Shown in pieces: positions 45,551-48,683 of a DNA stretch of 48,683 nucleotides. Each line of letters opens with the position of its first letter. Positions within the stretch are counted from its first letter, which is position 1. This stretch comes from Bacteroidales bacterium (GTDB lineage: Bacteria; Bacteroidota; Bacteroidia; Bacteroidales; JAADJA01): assembly GCA_020438135.1 (NCBI GenBank), contig JAGQVF010000096.1, positions 1-48,683 on the forward strand, in the 5' to 3' direction. The translations under genes and the position numbers were made by a program. The notes under the pieces are model-generated. The model ran no database searches, had not been told where the DNA came from, and worked only from the letters and a program-made list of their open reading frames with translations.

Positions 45551-46314
45551 TACAGCTGTCATCAAACATATTCAATTTGATGCTTTACGCCTGGATAGGA
45601 ATTGCCATTCTGATCTTTCCACTTCTATTAAAAGTTACGGCACCCTACGGCAAACACGCTAAAAGTACCTGGGGGCCGATGATTAACAATCGTATTGGTT
45701 GGTTTATCATGGAGTTGCCGGCATTGCTTGTATTTGCTATTTTCTTTCTAAAAGGAGTAAATAAAATTTCTGTGGTTTCGGCACTGTTTTTCATTTTATG
45801 GGTAAGCCATTACTGCTACCGATCAATTGTATTTCCTTTAAGAATTAAAACCGATAAAAAGAAGATGCCACTTCTTATTGTGATATTTGCCATTTGCTTT
45901 AATTGTATAAATGGATTCTTAAATGGCTACTGGTTTGGTAATTTAAGCGATGTTTATGCGCTTTCCCGGATTTGGGATGTTCGGTTTATTTCGGGGTTTG
46001 TGCTTTTCTTTAGCGGTTTTGCTATTCACCACTATCACGATCAGATATTGATTTTAATAAGACAGGACAATCCTGATGCCTATCAAATTCCGAAAGGTGG
46101 CTTGTTTCGGTTTATTTCATGCCCCAATTTTCTGGGAGAGATCGTTGAATGGGCTGGTTTTGCTTTGCTTACCTGGTGTCTTCCGGCCTTTTCTTTTTTC
46201 CTTTGGACATTCGTTAATTTGGTTCCACGTGCCCTGGATCACCATCGCTGGTATAAAAGAAAATTTGAGAACTACCCCACAGATCGAAAAGCCATATTCC
46301 CATTTCTCTTATAA
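45547..46314 (+). CDS. Steroid 5-alpha-reductase family membrane protein
   Basis: This 255-residue polytopic membrane protein (six or seven hydrophobic segments) matches the 3-oxo-5-alpha-steroid 4-dehydrogenase family. The C-terminal part carries the NADPH-binding hallmark: G-G-L-F-R-F-I-S-C-P-N-F-L-G-E-I-V-E-W near residue 180 and H-R-W-Y-K-R-K-F-E-N-Y-P near the end. Such enzymes reduce C=C bonds conjugated to a carbonyl in steroids, polyprenols or fatty acyl chains. It starts with GTG at 45547, overlapping the previous stop (GTGA). An internal ATG 11 codons later is possible, but the coupled GTG is preferred. Confidence 0.88.
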   Translation: MIQLSSNIFNLMLYAWIGIAILIFPLLLKVTAPYGKHAKSTWGPMINNRIGWFIMELPALLVFAIFFLKGVNKISVVSALFFILWVSHYCYRSIVFPLRIKTDKKKMPLLIVIFAICFNCINGFLNGYWFGNLSDVYALSRIWDVRFISGFVLFFSGFAIHHYHDQILILIRQDNPDAYQIPKGGLFRFISCPNFLGEIVEWAGFALLTWCLPAFSFFLWTFVNLVPRALDHHRWYKRKFENYPTDRKAIFPFLL

Positions 46315-46321
46315 TTTGTTG

Positions 46322-46349
46322 TTACCGGATAATAACATCGAAACGGTAA
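46322..46349. other. Inverted repeat between the reductase and RND genes
   Basis: TTACCG (46322-46327) and CGGTAA (46344-46349) form a perfect 6-bp inverted repeat with a 16-base spacer. This could be an operator-like site or a weak hairpin. Apart from this the 97-base gap 46315-46411 is AT-rich and I see no full promoter. Confidence 0.25.
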
Positions 46350-46411
46350 AAATTCAAATTATTTAATTATTTTCACCATGAAATCAACACCCTTGAATCA
46401 GTCTTATTACA

Positions 46412-48646
46412 ATGCATAGTTTCCCTTACCATATTGTAAAAAACCGATGGCTTATATTGATCCTTGTACTCTGCCTTACGGTTTTTCTTGGTTTTAAAAT
46501 CAGAAATCTAACCATTGATGCAGATATTATCGGTTCCTTGCCCGATGATGATAAGGATGCCGTTTTACTCAGAGAGATCAGTGATCGCTTTGGTGGTAAT
46601 AATATGGGTGTATTGATCATGGAAACGGATGATATTTATCAAACTGAAGTTTTAGAGCATATCCGTGATCTCACCGATTCTATTGGCTCCACCCCCGGAA
46701 TAACTACTGTTACGAGTCTTACCAATATCATTAATATTCAGTCGAATGAATACGGGATTGAGATAGGAAAACTTGTTGATGAATATAATTTTCCACAATC
46801 GGAATCAGCCCTGAGATCATTACGAAACAAGGTTGAAGCAAATGATCTGTACAAGGGTTCCATCGTTTCTGAGGATGGTAAAGCAACCCTGATCGTTTTT
46901 ACATTATCTGATGGGGCTGAAGTAAAACAGGTGGCTGAATCCGTAAGAAAAAAAACAGAAAGTCTTGACTTGCCTGAAAATATCTATTTCACTGGTTCTC
47001 CCATGTTGGTTACCTATATTTCCGACCTGATGACCCGCGATCTGACCCGTTTATTGCCGGTGGCTTTGCTGTTGATCACATTGATCCTGGCCTTGAGTTT
47101 TAGATCGATCCGTGGTGTGGTGTTGCCACTTATCACTGCAGTTATTGCCATTCTCTGGACCCTGGGTATCATGGCGCTTCTGGACATTCAAATGTCGATG
47201 ATCTCAAATAATATCCCGATTATCTTACTTGCGGTTGGCAGTGCTTATACCATCCATGTCGTTAACAGGGTTTACCAAATAATTCAAAGTGACCAGAAAA
47301 AAGCGGTTAGAGAAGCGCTGGGATATGTTTTTATTCCTGTGATACTTGCAGCGATTACAACGATGATAGGTTTTGTTTCTTTTATTTTTGGAGCCTATCT
47401 TGAAATGATTCGTGAATTCGGTATATTTACAGCCCTGGGAACATTTTTTGCCTGTTTGCTCACTCTGTTTTTTATTCCTTCCTTACTTACTTTTTTCCCA
47501 TATTCTGATAAACGGGCAGTTCAATCGCATAAAAAGGACTCATACCTTTCAGGAAAAGTACTAAAACCACTCAATATTTTGCTTTTCCGGCATCCAAAAG
47601 CGATTATCATTGTTTGGTTATGTTTGATCTTGCTTAGCCTTGCCGGTATATTTTTTATCCAAAGGAGTGTCGATATCAGGGAATATTTCAGGAAGGATGA
47701 TCCCACGCGAAAAGCAGAGAACATCATGATCGATAAATTTGGTGGAACAAAACCGGTATTTGTCCTTTTTAAGGGAGATATGAAAAATCCGGAACTTTTA
47801 AAAACCATGATGGAAACCGAAGCATATATGGAACAAAGTCCGGATATTTCCAATACCCAATCCGTGGCTGATCTGATTGCAGAAATTAACGGTTTAATAG
47901 GAGGGGAGCAAAAAATTCCGGATGACCAGGACCGAATTGAGCAGTTGTGGTTTTTACTTGAAGGAAATGAAATGATGTCGAGACTTGTAACTGAGGATCT
48001 GGATCAGGGGATTATCATGTCGCGATTTTTGTCAGCCGACAATGAAAGCAAAAAGGAGTTTGTAGCTTATATGCAGGAGTTTATAGAAAGTCATGCATCA
48101 AAGGAGTTCACCATCGAAATAACCGGAATGCCCTTCGTTGATATAACCATGGATCGCAGCCTGATCAACAGCCAAATTGGAAGTTTGGCCATTGCCATTA
48201 TTTTTGTGGTGATTGTGGTCGGATTAATTCTTCGATCACTTCGAAGTGGATTGCTGGCTACCTTTCCGATTGTTGCTTCTATTCTCATTCTTTTTGGGGT
48301 TATGGGATTAACCGGTATACCTTTGAATATAGGAACAGTACTGGTGGCAAGTGTGGCTTTAGGCATCGGGATAGATTATGCAATTCATGTGATCTCTCAC
48401 TTTAACCATATTTTTAAAACTACAGGCGATGCAGCTGTGGCAATGGAAGAAACAATCATGGTGAGCGGCAAAGCAATTTTAATCAATGTGTTTTCAGTAG
48501 CAGGTGGATTCCTGGTGCTGATATTTTCGCAAATGGTCCCTCTGCAGTATTTCGGACTTCTGATTGCCCTAAGTATGGTAGGTTCCAGTCAGTCGGCTCT
48601 TACACTGCTGCCTGCTTTGTTGATTTTGGTCTACAGAAAAAATTAA
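46412..48646 (+). CDS. RND/MMPL superfamily exporter
   Basis: This 744-residue inner-membrane protein has the duplicated RND/MMPL plan: a TM helix near 14-30, a large periplasmic domain, a cluster of TM helices (about 210-365), another TM near 395-415, a second periplasmic domain and a final TM cluster (about 590-740). The second half has V-A-L-G-I-G-I-D-Y-A-I-H with the proton-relay Asp-Tyr pair; the first half reads A-V-G-S-A-Y-T-I-H, with alanine in place of aspartate, as in many proteins of this branch. Relatives export lipids, including hopanoids and mycolic precursors. It lies 98 bases downstream of the reductase gene on the same strand, so joint function is plausible but not shown. Confidence 0.88.
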   Translation: MHSFPYHIVKNRWLILILVLCLTVFLGFKIRNLTIDADIIGSLPDDDKDAVLLREISDRFGGNNMGVLIMETDDIYQTEVLEHIRDLTDSIGSTPGITTVTSLTNIINIQSNEYGIEIGKLVDEYNFPQSESALRSLRNKVEANDLYKGSIVSEDGKATLIVFTLSDGAEVKQVAESVRKKTESLDLPENIYFTGSPMLVTYISDLMTRDLTRLLPVALLLITLILALSFRSIRGVVLPLITAVIAILWTLGIMALLDIQMSMISNNIPIILLAVGSAYTIHVVNRVYQIIQSDQKKAVREALGYVFIPVILAAITTMIGFVSFIFGAYLEMIREFGIFTALGTFFACLLTLFFIPSLLTFFPYSDKRAVQSHKKDSYLSGKVLKPLNILLFRHPKAIIIVWLCLILLSLAGIFFIQRSVDIREYFRKDDPTRKAENIMIDKFGGTKPVFVLFKGDMKNPELLKTMMETEAYMEQSPDISNTQSVADLIAEINGLIGGEQKIPDDQDRIEQLWFLLEGNEMMSRLVTEDLDQGIIMSRFLSADNESKKEFVAYMQEFIESHASKEFTIEITGMPFVDITMDRSLINSQIGSLAIAIIFVVIVVGLILRSLRSGLLATFPIVASILILFGVMGLTGIPLNIGTVLVASVALGIGIDYAIHVISHFNHIFKTTGDAAVAMEETIMVSGKAILINVFSVAGGFLVLIFSQMVPLQYFGLLIALSMVGSSQSALTLLPALLILVYRKN

Positions 48647-48651
48647 TTTTG
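48644..48651 (+). promoter_or_regulatory. -7-like element (TAATTTTG) at the end of the RND gene
   Basis: TAATTTTG overlaps the RND stop codon and lies 17 bases before the ATG at 48668. TTTG occurs upstream at 48625-48628 and 48616-48619, but the spacers (15 and 24) are off. A weak candidate promoter for the next gene. Confidence 0.25.
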
Positions 48652-48667
48652 CAGAAATTCAACATGT

Positions 48668-48683
48668 ATGAAAACCAATCTCA
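48668..48683 (+). CDS. Start of a further gene, cut by the window edge
   Basis: An ATG at 48668 opens M-K-T-N-L before the window ends; another ATG in a different frame lies at 48664. The basic start would suit a signal peptide. In related operons an RND/MMPL exporter is often followed by an outer-membrane lipoprotein-sorting-like gene, but five codons cannot show this. Confidence 0.3.

Noticed and set aside
46076-46366. 96-codon plus-strand frame overlapping the end of the 5-alpha-reductase-like gene
   Set aside because: It is another frame of a clear gene and has no recognisable motif.

Overview
The window is a stretch of chromosome from a member of the Bacteroidota, most likely from the Bacteroidales/Marinilabiliales side of the phylum; that placement is inferred from gene content and not tested. 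Evidence for the phylum: several genes are preceded by the Bacteroidota-type promoter (TTTG, a spacer of about 17-20 bases, then TAnnTTTG); most starts lack a Shine-Dalgarno sequence; S14 and L36 are zinc-independent forms; the str-S10-spc-alpha ribosomal block has no tuf between fusA and rpsJ and no adk between secY and map; and lipoproteins carry typical lipoboxes. Base composition and style look uniform. I see no prophage, insertion sequence, CRISPR array or transposon. Layout: (1) 1-4170: dnaA, then a small unit of tyrosine phosphatase, PLP-dependent threonine/serine dehydratase-like enzyme and an RsmI-like methyltransferase, then a tRNA-Ser(UGA) on the minus strand with its own promoter and terminator. 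(2) 4171-6868: a three-gene membrane module of HlyD-like adaptor, VTC/CYTH domain enzyme and DUF4956 membrane protein. (3) 6959-10639: a 40-residue cysteine/lysine-rich protein, a MurU-like sugar nucleotidyltransferase and a large AddB-like nuclease. (4) 10640-14547, minus strand: guaA followed by a five-LysM protein with a periplasmic-binding-protein-like domain. (5) 14743-18977: a five-gene run of radical SAM protein, atypical SDR, galactokinase, polyphosphate kinase 2 and ferritin-like protein. (6) 19002-23751: a minus-strand unit (truncated spermidine-synthase-type membrane protein, class I amidotransferase lipoprotein, aldose epimerase) divergent from a beta-phosphoglucomutase-like HAD phosphatase and a GH13 alpha-amylase lipoprotein. 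(7) 23849-42240: the ribosomal superoperon from rpsL to rplQ, with a promoter, a long structured-looking leader and a terminator. It includes rpmD and rpmJ, which are only 59 and 38 codons long. (8) 42287-48683: enolase, then a FkbM-like methyltransferase, an epimerase/3-beta-HSD-like SDR, a steroid 5-alpha-reductase family membrane protein and an RND/MMPL exporter, ending at the likely start of another gene. How the genes work together: much of the window is core information processing (replication initiation, repair, GMP synthesis, translation, transcription, protein export). Around it sit galactose/alpha-glucan handling (GalK, GalM, beta-PGM-like, GH13), polyphosphate-related enzymes (PPK2 and a VTC-domain protein about 11 kb apart) and cell-envelope functions. 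The loci most likely to hold something undescribed are the HlyD-VTC-DUF4956 module, the methyltransferase/SDR/5-alpha-reductase/RND group, and the rpsL leader RNA.
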